A DNA stretch of 64,000 nt from CAXPZW01 sp964221845 (lineage in GTDB: Bacteria; Bacteroidota; Bacteroidia; Flavobacteriales_D; Sanyastnellaceae), in the NCBI GenBank assembly GCA_964221845.1, contig CAXPZW010000015.1, forward strand, positions 30,253 through 94,252, given 5' to 3'. The position numbers and the translations under genes were made by a program. Below, in pieces: positions 17,901 through 25,469 of the stretch. Every line of letters starts with the position of its first letter. Position 1 is the first letter of the stretch. The notes beneath the pieces were generated by a model, which saw only the letters and a list, made by a program, of their open reading frames with translations, was not told where the DNA came from and made no database searches.

Positions 17901-18662
17901 TTATTCGGACAACCGCTGGCGCTGGCATTCATACAATGCCACACCGGCAGCAACCGATACATTCAAAGAGTTGATTTCCCCCTGCATGGGAATCTTGGCG
18001 CGCGTGTCGCACAATTTGAGGATGTCGGGGTGGATGCCGTCAAATTCAGAGCCCATCACCAAGCACGTGGGTTGGGCGAATGGGACCTCCTGCAAGGTGG
18101 CGTTGCTGTGTTCGCTGATGCCTGCGATGTGAAGGCCAAACTCTTGCATGTAACGCACGCTGTCACTGAGGTTGCGCACTTTGCACACGGGGATGCGCAG
18201 CAGTGCTCCAGCCGAAGTTTTTACCGCATCCGGACCGATACGTGCGGTGTTGCGTTCAGGCACCACCACCGCATGTGCGCCCATGCATTCGGCCGAGCGG
18301 GCGATGGCGCCAAAGTTGCGCACGTCCGTAACACCGTCAAGCGCTACAATCAACGGCGTGTCGCCGGTCTCGTAGAGGCCAGGGAGCAACTGCTCCAGGT
18401 CGTGAAAGGCCACAGGGGCCCCAAAGGCGATGACTCCTTGGTGGTTCTTGCGTGTGATGCGGTCCAGGCGGGCAGCGGGCACGTCTTGGATCCAAATTCC
18501 GTGTTCGCGCAAGTCGCTGCGCAGCTTGCGCACGGCGTCGCCCTGCAGCCCACGCTGCATCAGCACTTTGTCGATCGATTTGCCTGCGAGCAGGGCTTCT
18601 TCCACGGGCTTGACACCAATGATGATGTCTTCCGGGGTGCGTTTGCGGTGCTTATTCTGCAT
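17901..18662 (-). CDS. rlmB: 23S rRNA 2'-O-methyltransferase RlmB (SpoU/TrmH family)
   Basis: 253 residues from ATG 18662 (MQNKHRKRTPED). The frame stays open upstream but there reads out of frame through the preceding gene. N-terminal substrate-binding domain about 1-80; SPOUT domain from about 95 with motif 1 VALDGVTDVRNFGAIARSAE, motif 2 LVMGSEFDGIHP and motif 3 IPMQGEINSLNVSVAAGVAL. RlmB methylates the guanosine of the 23S P loop; a related guanosine methyltransferase cannot be excluded. It overlaps the end of the GWxTD gene by 11 bases. Confidence 0.93.
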   Translation of the reverse strand: MQNKHRKRTPEDIIIGVKPVEEALLAGKSIDKVLMQRGLQGDAVRKLRSDLREHGIWIQDVPAARLDRITRKNHQGVIAFGAPVAFHDLEQLLPGLYETGDTPLIVALDGVTDVRNFGAIARSAECMGAHAVVVPERNTARIGPDAVKTSAGALLRIPVCKVRNLSDSVRYMQEFGLHIAGISEHSNATLQEVPFAQPTCLVMGSEFDGIHPDILKLCDTRAKIPMQGEINSLNVSVAAGVALYECQRQRLSE

Positions 18663-19914
18663 AGATGCGGCCGTTGCGCCAACTGGTGATGGCCCGCTCC
18701 CAGCGGACCTTGACCAATTGCTCGTTGCGTTCCAGGAGGTAGCGGTTTTCGGTGTGCCCTGATGCGGCTTTGTTGAATCGGAACACCAGGGCGTTGAGGT
18801 TGTCTTCCTCCCCGTAAATCCAGGTTTCACCGGTGGAGGAGACGTTCATTTTTTGCGGATTGCCAAAGACGATGTGGATCAGGCCGCGGTCGGTTTTCCA
18901 ACCGGGCACCGCTTCGGTGAAGTAGGCATTGGCCTCGCGCACACGGCCGTAGTAGATCCGGATGAGCTCGCGTGCCTTCTCGCGGTCCTCGGCGCATTTC
19001 ATCCAGAAGGCCTCCACTTGCTGGCGCTGGTTGTTGCCGTTGAGGTCTTCGTATTCGGCGCGGGAGGTTACGTAGCGCAAGGTCTCGGCCATGCCGGCCG
19101 CGGTTGTCACCTCTGGGTAGAGCCCTGAGGTGGTCACCACCACTCTGCCTTGGTCCAGCGCGTCGCTGTGGGTAAAGAGGTAGGTGCCTTCCAGCAAGTC
19201 AAACTCCATGCGGTTGTCCTCGGGGAAGTAAGGATCCAGCAACACGTGATTGGGCCCAAAAGAGCGTGGGGTGTAGCTGTTGTACGAGAACGGAGGCGGC
19301 GGCAATTTGGCCGGATCGGTGCGTTGCAGGAGTTGGAGCTGTTCGCCCTCACACCGCGGGCACCACACACTTACTGTGGAGCCTTCAGGCACGGTGCCGC
19401 CGGTCAGTGGGGTGCCGTCAGCCAAGTCGACGCGGTAATTCTGGTGGTTGGTAGTGCCGCGTTTGTCCAACCGCAGCGATACCGAAGCACTGCGGTCGCG
19501 GCGCACGTCAGTAAGCTTGACGTATACACGGTTCTCTGCGTCGGCGGCCACGGCAATGGGCACGGTCACATGCACACGCATGGGCATGTCATCACGGTAG
19601 GGGATGCGTGGTTGAATGAGAAGGGTATCGGCCCTGCCGTCTTGAGTATAAGTGCGGATCAGCAAGTCCAGCTTGGCCTCAAAGGCCGCGTCGGCATTGT
19701 CCTTGGCGTAGAGCAGATCTCGCGAAGGCAAACTGATCAGCAAATCGGTGGTGTCGTCGGTGCGGTGGAAGGCACTGAGCTCGGGGTGGAGCGGATGGCG
19801 CTCGTAGTCGTAGCGCGCCGTAGGTGGGCCACTGCTTGAGGAAGGCGCAGTTACGCATCCCCAGCCGCACATCGCCACAAGTGCGGCCATCCAAAGGGGG
19901 TTACGCGTCGGCAT
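18652..19914 (-). CDS. GWxTD domain-containing secreted protein
   Basis: 420 residues with an N-terminal hydrophobic export signal ending in a Cys-rich stretch (MCGWGC), perhaps a lipoprotein though the lipobox is not canonical. The C-terminal third contains VPGWKTDRGLIHIVFGNP, the motif that defines the GWxTD family of Bacteroidota and relatives; the function of that domain is unknown. The middle is beta-rich, with a CPRC pair. It overlaps rmuC by 14 bases upstream and rlmB by 11 bases downstream, so the three genes are one operon. Confidence 0.85.
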   Translation of the reverse strand: MPTRNPLWMAALVAMCGWGCVTAPSSSSGPPTARYDYERHPLHPELSAFHRTDDTTDLLISLPSRDLLYAKDNADAAFEAKLDLLIRTYTQDGRADTLLIQPRIPYRDDMPMRVHVTVPIAVAADAENRVYVKLTDVRRDRSASVSLRLDKRGTTNHQNYRVDLADGTPLTGGTVPEGSTVSVWCPRCEGEQLQLLQRTDPAKLPPPPFSYNSYTPRSFGPNHVLLDPYFPEDNRMEFDLLEGTYLFTHSDALDQGRVVVTTSGLYPEVTTAAGMAETLRYVTSRAEYEDLNGNNQRQQVEAFWMKCAEDREKARELIRIYYGRVREANAYFTEAVPGWKTDRGLIHIVFGNPQKMNVSSTGETWIYGEEDNLNALVFRFNKAASGHTENRYLLERNEQLVKVRWERAITSWRNGRIYAE

Positions 19915-21289
19915 CAGCGGGCAAGTTCGTGGGGTCGTTGTTTTGCAGGAGCTGGTCGGAGAAGGCCTTTTTTGAAGTCACGCCTTTCTTCTCCAGGTCG
20001 GTGGCGCGCTTGACCAAGTTGCCGCGACCGGTGGACAGCTTGTTCATGGCGTCTTCGTAGGTCTTTTGCGCCTGTTGCAGACGGTTTCCAATGCCTTCCA
20101 TGTCCTTGGTGAAGTCCTTGAACTTGTCGAGCATGCGGCCGGCTTCTTCGGCGATGTCGGTGGCGTTTTGAATGCGGCGTTCGTGTTGCCAAACGCTCGC
20201 TACGGTACGCAGGGTGGCCAGCAGGGTAGAAGGGGTGACAATCACAATCTTCTGTTTCCACGCATAATCGAACAAGTCTTGGTCTTGTTCGATGGCCACG
20301 GCAAACGAAGCTTCAATGGGCACAAAGAGCAGCACAAAATCCGGGGCATTCAACCCGGTCAGCGACGGGTAGTCTTTGCCGCTGAGGTTTTTGACGTGAC
20401 CGCGCACACTCAACAAGTGGTTTTTGATGGCTTGTTGGCGTTGGTCTTCGTCCTCGGCGTTCACCACCGATTCGTAGGCCACAAGCGACACCTTGGAATC
20501 CACAATGATGTGGCGGTTGTCGGGCAGGTTGATGATGACATCGGGTTGCTTGCGGCGCAGCTCGTCGTCTTGCTCGGAATACTGGAGCACAAACTCTTGC
20601 CCTTGGCGCAAGCCGCTGCTTTCCAACACACGGGTCAGCACCATTTCACCCCAGTTTCCTTGGGCTTTGTTGTCGCCTTTGAGGGCGTTGGCCAGGTGGT
20701 GGGCTTCGGAAGAGAGCTTGGCGCTCTGCTCCATCATATTGCGGATCTGTGCTTTGAGGTCTGCGCGGTCCTTGGATTCGCCCACGTACTTTTCTTCAAC
20801 CGCTTTTTCGAAGCTTGAGATCTTCTCCTTCAGCGGGGCGAGCAATCCGTCGATCTGCTGTTTGTTCTGCTCGGAAAATTTGGCCGATTGCTGGTCCAAA
20901 ATCCCGGTGGACATGATTTTGAACTGCTGGGTGAGTTCTTGGCGGGTTTGCTCGAGGTCCTTTTGACGTTCCTCCAATTTTTCGCGCAAGGCTGTCAATT
21001 CGGTTTCCAGCTTGGAGCCCGAGGCCGTGAGGGTGTTGATGCGCTCCTGAGCTTGGTTCAAGTCCGCACCGAGCTTGGTTTCGCGGTCGTGTGCGGTTTT
21101 GCGCAAGTCCTCCAGCTGCTGGGCATGCGCCGAGCGTTGGTGTTCCCCTTGTTGCTCAAGCGCCTGGAGTGCACGGGCGTGTTCTTCGGATTGGGTGCGC
21201 AGGGCATCGCCTTGGCCGCGTTTGGCCAAAAACCAGCCCACCACCAATCCGGCGAGCAATCCAAGGGTGATGTAGAGCATCCATTCCAT
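19901..21289 (-). CDS. rmuC: DNA recombination protein RmuC homologue
   Basis: 462 residues from ATG 21289 (MEWMLYITLGLLAGLVVGWF); 36 upstream frame residues look non-coding. One N-terminal membrane helix (about 3-20), a long coiled coil (about 30-190), then the RmuC domain with GNWGEMVLTRVLESSGL and HIIVDSKVSLVAYE. RmuC restrains recombination at inverted repeats in E. coli; the domain is related to endonuclease folds. A TACTTTTG -7-like string at 21326-21319 (minus) lies 29 bases upstream but also encodes the end of the preceding gene. Confidence 0.93.
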   Translation of the reverse strand: MEWMLYITLGLLAGLVVGWFLAKRGQGDALRTQSEEHARALQALEQQGEHQRSAHAQQLEDLRKTAHDRETKLGADLNQAQERINTLTASGSKLETELTALREKLEERQKDLEQTRQELTQQFKIMSTGILDQQSAKFSEQNKQQIDGLLAPLKEKISSFEKAVEEKYVGESKDRADLKAQIRNMMEQSAKLSSEAHHLANALKGDNKAQGNWGEMVLTRVLESSGLRQGQEFVLQYSEQDDELRRKQPDVIINLPDNRHIIVDSKVSLVAYESVVNAEDEDQRQQAIKNHLLSVRGHVKNLSGKDYPSLTGLNAPDFVLLFVPIEASFAVAIEQDQDLFDYAWKQKIVIVTPSTLLATLRTVASVWQHERRIQNATDIAEEAGRMLDKFKDFTKDMEGIGNRLQQAQKTYEDAMNKLSTGRGNLVKRATDLEKKGVTSKKAFSDQLLQNNDPTNLPADADA

Positions 21290-21317
21290 AGTCAAACAGG
21301 GGTGTTGTAGGGAGAGG

Positions 21318-22982
21318 TCAAAAGTAACTGACAAAGCCGAAGTGCACCTTGCCAGTGGCCAACTGAAATCCACCATCCACCAAACGGCCAAGGCCATAGA
21401 TCAAACTGAACTGGCCATTTCCGGTGGCAAATCGCAATCCGGTGCCCATGCCCAAGGGTTGTTCGCTGAAATCGGTGAGGGTGCGGCGACGTTCCAACCA
21501 CCCCGCGTCCGCAAACATGAGCAGGTGAGATCCGGCGTCTAGCAAAAATCGCAGCTCCACCGATGTACGCACGTATCCAGTGGCGCGTAGGAATCCTTCG
21601 TCAAATCCGCGCCAAGTGTTGAGTCCGCCGAGCACGAACAGCTCGCTTTCGGCCAATTCTCCGGCTTGCAATGCGCCGGCGTCCAGGGCGGGGGCCACGA
21701 CCCATCTGGCACGCACAGGCACATACATGCCGGCGTGCAATTCGCCTATGAATTGGGTCAGCACGGTGTCGGTGTTGAGCTCGGTGCGGGTGAGGGTTTT
21801 GCGGCCAAACGCGCTGGATGCTGCAATCCAATGGCCTTTCCGCGGATTTTGAGGGCGGTCTTGTCGGCGGCGATCGTAGGCCAACCCGTAGTAGCGCGTG
21901 CGCACGTTGACCGCGTTTTCGGTCACTGCTTCCAGGTCGGAGCCTTGGCGGCTTTCGGTGTAGAACTCAGCGGTGGCGCCAATGCCCGCCGGAAAGGTCA
22001 CCCCATTGCGGAAGAAGATGCGCGCAAAGGTGCTGTCTTGTCGGAATATCTCCAGCTTGGAGGCGATGCCCACACCGCTCCCGAACAAATACGGCAGCCC
22101 TACGGCCAGGTTGAATTCCTGCGAGGCGGTTTGCAAGCGGCGCCAGTGCATTTCCAGTTGTTCGCCCCGTTCCAACACGTTTCGGAGCACCAAGTCGGCC
22201 TGTCCGGTAAACGAAACGCTGCCATCGGCGGCCGGTTGGAAGCCGATGATGGCGTTGGCCGTGGACGCCTTCTTACGCTCGGCATACACAAAGATGACCG
22301 CCCCGTCTCGGGTAAACACAGGCGCTGCTGGCCGATCAGAGCGTAGGTATCCGGTTCCGGTCAGGATGTCGGGGGCGTTCTGAAGCAGTTGCCCGTTGTA
22401 AACACGTCCGGGCTGCAACCCCAGCAAGCGTGAGATCAGCGCCGATCGTTCCAGTGTGCTGCTTTTGAGTACAACGCTATCCACCCGAACCAACGGGCCG
22501 GGAATGGTAGCAATGTGGGTGGAAAGTTGACCGCTTGAGTCGGCCACGGTACTCACCTGCAGCCGTGCAAAGGGGTAGCCCCGAGCGTCGTGTCTGCGCA
22601 GGCGCCGGTCGATTTCATCGGCAATGCGGGTGGCGCCGTCTTCAGGTGGGCGGCGGTAGGTGCGTTCGCCTGCGTTGTCCAGTGCGTCGGGTCCCCACGT
22701 CACCCGCGAGAGGGTATACTGGGCAGAAGGGGTCAAAACATACGCCAAGGAGTCGGTGCCCACCGTGTCGGTCACAAACCGCGCCTCCAGAAAACCCGCT
22801 TCCCAAACCGGACGTAGCTGTTGGCGTTGCCAAAGCGCCAGGGAATCCACGGCAACCGAATTCCACGGCCCCATGTTGCCCGCCTCATCCATGGCTTGTA
22901 CGGCCAAACGAGGGGCTTGGGCGCACGGCTGCAGCCAGAAAGCTAGCAGTCCAAGAATGCAGAAGATGGAGCGAAAATGCAC
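21318..22982 (-). CDS. BamA/TamA (Omp85) family outer-membrane protein
   Basis: About 554 residues if started at GTG 22982, which gives a good signal peptide (HFRSIFCILGLLAFWLQPCAQA). The open frame to 23192 has no such signal and overlaps a plus-strand gene. About 30-230 are POTRA-like; about 250-554 form a 16-strand-type barrel with the Omp85 loop motif (NTWRGFDEG) and a terminal aromatic VSYF. Omp85 proteins insert or translocate outer-membrane proteins; with few POTRA domains this is more like TamA or an accessory member than BamA itself. Stop lies 29 bases before rmuC. Confidence 0.82.
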   Translation of the reverse strand: MHFRSIFCILGLLAFWLQPCAQAPRLAVQAMDEAGNMGPWNSVAVDSLALWQRQQLRPVWEAGFLEARFVTDTVGTDSLAYVLTPSAQYTLSRVTWGPDALDNAGERTYRRPPEDGATRIADEIDRRLRRHDARGYPFARLQVSTVADSSGQLSTHIATIPGPLVRVDSVVLKSSTLERSALISRLLGLQPGRVYNGQLLQNAPDILTGTGYLRSDRPAAPVFTRDGAVIFVYAERKKASTANAIIGFQPAADGSVSFTGQADLVLRNVLERGEQLEMHWRRLQTASQEFNLAVGLPYLFGSGVGIASKLEIFRQDSTFARIFFRNGVTFPAGIGATAEFYTESRQGSDLEAVTENAVNVRTRYYGLAYDRRRQDRPQNPRKGHWIAASSAFGRKTLTRTELNTDTVLTQFIGELHAGMYVPVRARWVVAPALDAGALQAGELAESELFVLGGLNTWRGFDEGFLRATGYVRTSVELRFLLDAGSHLLMFADAGWLERRRTLTDFSEQPLGMGTGLRFATGNGQFSLIYGLGRLVDGGFQLATGKVHFGFVSYF

Positions 22983-23124
22983 GAAACGAAGCTGCGGTTG
23001 CGTTGTTAGAACGTTACCATCGCCATGGCATTGTTCATAAGGTTTTGAAACCTTCGCCAACGATGGGAGTATACACGGATATCTTGGCGGGACCACCAAT
23101 GGCCCCGGCCACAAACACAAAGAC

Positions 23125-23253
23125 ATGAAAAAAATCGCAGGCTTGATGATCTTCGCCGCTGTCCTCGCACTCGGCATGAGCTCATGTACCACCCACGAAA
23201 ACTGCGCTGCCTACAACAAGGTAGAGCTGCCTTCTGAGCAGCCCGCCAAGTAA
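23125..23253 (+). CDS. Tiny lipoprotein, 42 residues
   Basis: Read directly from ATG 23125: MKKIAGLMIFAAVLALGMSS then Cys21, a strong signal peptidase II site, leaving a mature peptide of only 22 residues (CTTHENCAAYNKVELPSEQP and two more) with a second Cys at position 27. The gene is divergent from the Omp85 gene, and its stop directly abuts the stop of the convergent osmC-like gene. Tiny lipoproteins with a C-x-x-Y core occur in Bacteroidota, but I know no function. Confidence 0.75.
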   Translation: MKKIAGLMIFAAVLALGMSSCTTHENCAAYNKVELPSEQPAK

Positions 23254-23658
23254 TTAGCGCCACACAATCTGCACGTCCTGCTCGGTGTTTTCCAGCAGGC
23301 TCATGGCCACTGGGCACGCCCGCGCGACTTGCTCTAGGAGTTGTTTTTGCTCCGGAGTAAACGCACCGGTTTCGGCCCAGAGGGTCACCTCCAATTTCCC
23401 GATGTGACGCGGGTTGGCACGCATGTGCTTGTGCACTTCTCCGTGCGCTTGGAGTTCCTTTCGCATTTCTTGGGCTTGGATCCCCATGACCGTGAGCATG
23501 CACGTCATCAGTGCCGTGGCCACAAGGTCTGTGGGAGAGAATGCTTCGCCTTTGCCGGCATTGTCGGTAGGGGCGTCTGTGATTAAGGTGTTGCCTGAAG
23601 GGCCGTGTTGCGCCTCGCAACGCAGGTGCCCCGCGTATTTAGCTGTGATGGAAGTCAT
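23254..23658 (-). CDS. OsmC/Ohr family protein
   Basis: 134 residues from ATG 23658 (MTSITAKYAGHLRCEAQHGP); the upstream frame lacks family similarity. The central helix carries Cys in TALMTCMLTVMG, and a second Cys lies in VARACPVAMSLL, the two redox-active cysteines of OsmC-like peroxidases that reduce organic peroxides. The subgroup (OsmC, Ohr or YhfA-like) is uncertain. Its stop codon directly abuts that of the tiny lipoprotein on the other strand, with no terminator between them. Confidence 0.9.
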   Translation of the reverse strand: MTSITAKYAGHLRCEAQHGPSGNTLITDAPTDNAGKGEAFSPTDLVATALMTCMLTVMGIQAQEMRKELQAHGEVHKHMRANPRHIGKLEVTLWAETGAFTPEQKQLLEQVARACPVAMSLLENTEQDVQIVWR

Positions 23659-23717
23659 GAACTTTTGAGAGATTTCCGCCGTTGATTCTTTGTAGATTCG
23701 AACAAAGTTCGCCCAAT

Positions 23718-24488
23718 ATGCGTCACATCCTCCTTTTGCTTTTCGTTCTGGCACTGGTTCCCCGCACCTTCGCCCAATCGGAAGCCGATCTTTTCGACGG
23801 CCCGGTGGTGGTGTACAGCAACCAGCACTACGGCGGATTGCACCTGCACACCAACGGCTGGGGAGGCACCTTCACCTACGGCAAGTACCGCGGCGCCAAG
23901 CAAGTGCTGCTGTTCTCAATCGACGCGGTGAGCATGAAGCACGAAAAGGAGATCAAGAGCTTCAACCCGGTCTACGAAGATTCCAGAAGCTACGTCTACG
24001 GCAAGCTCAACAACTTCTATCTGTTCCGCCCAGGGATCGGTAAAAAGAAGATCATCACCACCAAACTGCGCAAGAGCGGGGTGCAATTCGGCTACAGTTA
24101 CACGATTGGGGCATCATTGGGCATCACCAAACCGGTCTATTTGGAGATCGGCTACCCCAGCATTCCTTACGACTACTTGCAAGTGGAGCGGTACAATCCC
24201 GATGTCCACTACTTCGATGACATTTATGGACGCGCGCCAGGCTTTCATGGGCTGGACAATTTGAAGCTGCATCCGGGGGCCTTTGCTAAATTTGCACTCA
24301 ACTTTGAGTATTCGAATACCAAAGACCGGCTGAAAGGCTTGGAGGCAGGCGTGACCTTGGACGCATTCCCCAACCGCATCCCCGTTATGGCCGATGAGGT
24401 GGGCGACCAAACCGGCGCGGTGAACAAATGGCTCTTTCAGACCTTTTACCTGACATTGTTTATCGGGAAGAAGTACAACAAGAGATGA
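23718..24488 (+). CDS. Conserved Bacteroidota envelope protein, unknown function
   Basis: 256 residues from ATG 23718: a signal peptide (MRHILLLLFVLALVPRTFAQ) then a beta-rich protein with GGLHLHTNGWGGTFTYGKYR and repeated aromatic strands, ending LTLFIGKKYNKR. It reads like a small outer-membrane beta-barrel or surface protein. ATGA overlap with lipA indicates co-transcription, although no direct role in lipoylation is suggested. No assigned function known to me. Confidence 0.8.
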   Translation: MRHILLLLFVLALVPRTFAQSEADLFDGPVVVYSNQHYGGLHLHTNGWGGTFTYGKYRGAKQVLLFSIDAVSMKHEKEIKSFNPVYEDSRSYVYGKLNNFYLFRPGIGKKKIITTKLRKSGVQFGYSYTIGASLGITKPVYLEIGYPSIPYDYLQVERYNPDVHYFDDIYGRAPGFHGLDNLKLHPGAFAKFALNFEYSNTKDRLKGLEAGVTLDAFPNRIPVMADEVGDQTGAVNKWLFQTFYLTLFIGKKYNKR

Positions 24489-25357
24489 GTCAGACACCAG
24501 TCGCTCCCCAAAAGCAACGCATCGCCAAGCCCAAGTGGCTGCGCGTCAAACTCCCTACAGGAGATTCCTATAAAAAGGTCCGTTCCCTGGTGGACCAGCA
24601 CAAGCTGCACACCATCTGTGAATCCGGCAACTGTCCCAACATGGGCGAATGCTGGGGCGCAGGCACGGCCACCTTCATGATCTTGGGCAACACGTGCACC
24701 CGCTCCTGCGGCTTTTGCGCGGTCAACACCGGCCGCCCCGACGAAGCCGATGTCTTTGAGCCGGCACGTGTGGCACAGTCGGTGAAGCTCATGGGCGTCA
24801 AGCACGCGGTCATCACTTCGGTGGATCGTGACGATTTGGCCGACGGCGGTTCAGAAATCTGGGCCATGACCGTGCGCGCCATCCGCCGCCAATCCCCAGA
24901 GACCACTTTGGAGACCCTCATCCCTGACTTCATGGGCAAGTGGGACAACCTCCAACGCATCATCGATGTGGCTCCCGAAATTGTATCGCACAACTTGGAA
25001 ACTGTGCGCCGCCTCACCAAGGAGGTGCGCATCCAAGCCAAGTACGACCGCAGCCTTGAAGTGCTTCTGCGCCTCAAGAAAGGCGGCATGAAAACCAAGT
25101 CGGGCGTTATGCTCGGGTTGGGCGAGACCGACGCCGAGGTCATCGAAACCATGGACGACCTGCGTTCGGTAGGTTGCGATGTACTCACCTTGGGTCAATA
25201 CCTGCAACCCACGCCCAAGCATTTGGCCGTGCAGGAATTCATCACCCCCGAAACCTTCGATCGCTACCGGGAGATTGGCCTGGAGAAAGGCTTCCGCTTT
25301 GTAGAAAGTGGCCCGCTGGTGCGAAGTTCTTACCACGCCGAGAAACACGTTTTCTGA
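24485..25357 (+). CDS. lipA: Lipoyl synthase
   Basis: 290 residues from ATG 24485, overlapping the previous stop (ATGA). Inserts two sulfurs into protein-bound octanoyl groups to form lipoyl cofactor. Both iron-sulfur sites are visible: auxiliary cluster C-ESGN-C-PNMGE-C and radical SAM motif CTRSCGFC. The conserved C-terminal RSSY motif (LVRSSYHAEKHVF) supplies the serine ligand. Length is normal. Confidence 0.97.
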   Translation: MSQTPVAPQKQRIAKPKWLRVKLPTGDSYKKVRSLVDQHKLHTICESGNCPNMGECWGAGTATFMILGNTCTRSCGFCAVNTGRPDEADVFEPARVAQSVKLMGVKHAVITSVDRDDLADGGSEIWAMTVRAIRRQSPETTLETLIPDFMGKWDNLQRIIDVAPEIVSHNLETVRRLTKEVRIQAKYDRSLEVLLRLKKGGMKTKSGVMLGLGETDAEVIETMDDLRSVGCDVLTLGQYLQPTPKHLAVQEFITPETFDRYREIGLEKGFRFVESGPLVRSSYHAEKHVF

Positions 25358-25403
25358 TCGGTTGTTGATTCGTATAGAATCGCCCGTGTTTTCTGAGCAA
25401 TCA

Positions 25404-25435
25404 TTGTTGCCCATTTACGATTTGTTGTAACTTGG
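25404..25435 (+). promoter_or_regulatory. Candidate promoter of the large T9SS propeller gene
   Basis: TAACTTGG (25428-25435) matches five of six fixed bases of TAnnTTTG. TTG triplets at 25404 and 25407 lie 21 and 18 bases upstream, near the expected -33 spacing. The start codon is 34 bases downstream. Confidence 0.45.
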
Positions 25436-25469
25436 CGGGCTGTTCAGAGTTTAGAAAATCCGTTAGAAG

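Noticed and set aside
21319..21326. TACTTTTG (minus) as a certain rmuC promoter
   Set aside because: The same bases encode the Tyr-Phe-stop end of the Omp85 protein, so the match may be coincidental; noted only as a possibility.
22983..23192. N-terminal extension of the Omp85 gene
   Set aside because: It would overlap the divergent small lipoprotein start and displaces the signal peptide; GTG 22982 fits better.
25345..25430. Terminator after lipA from AAACACG/CGTGTTT and GATTC/GAATC pairings
   Set aside because: The stems are short and widely spaced and no proper T run follows, so it was not called.
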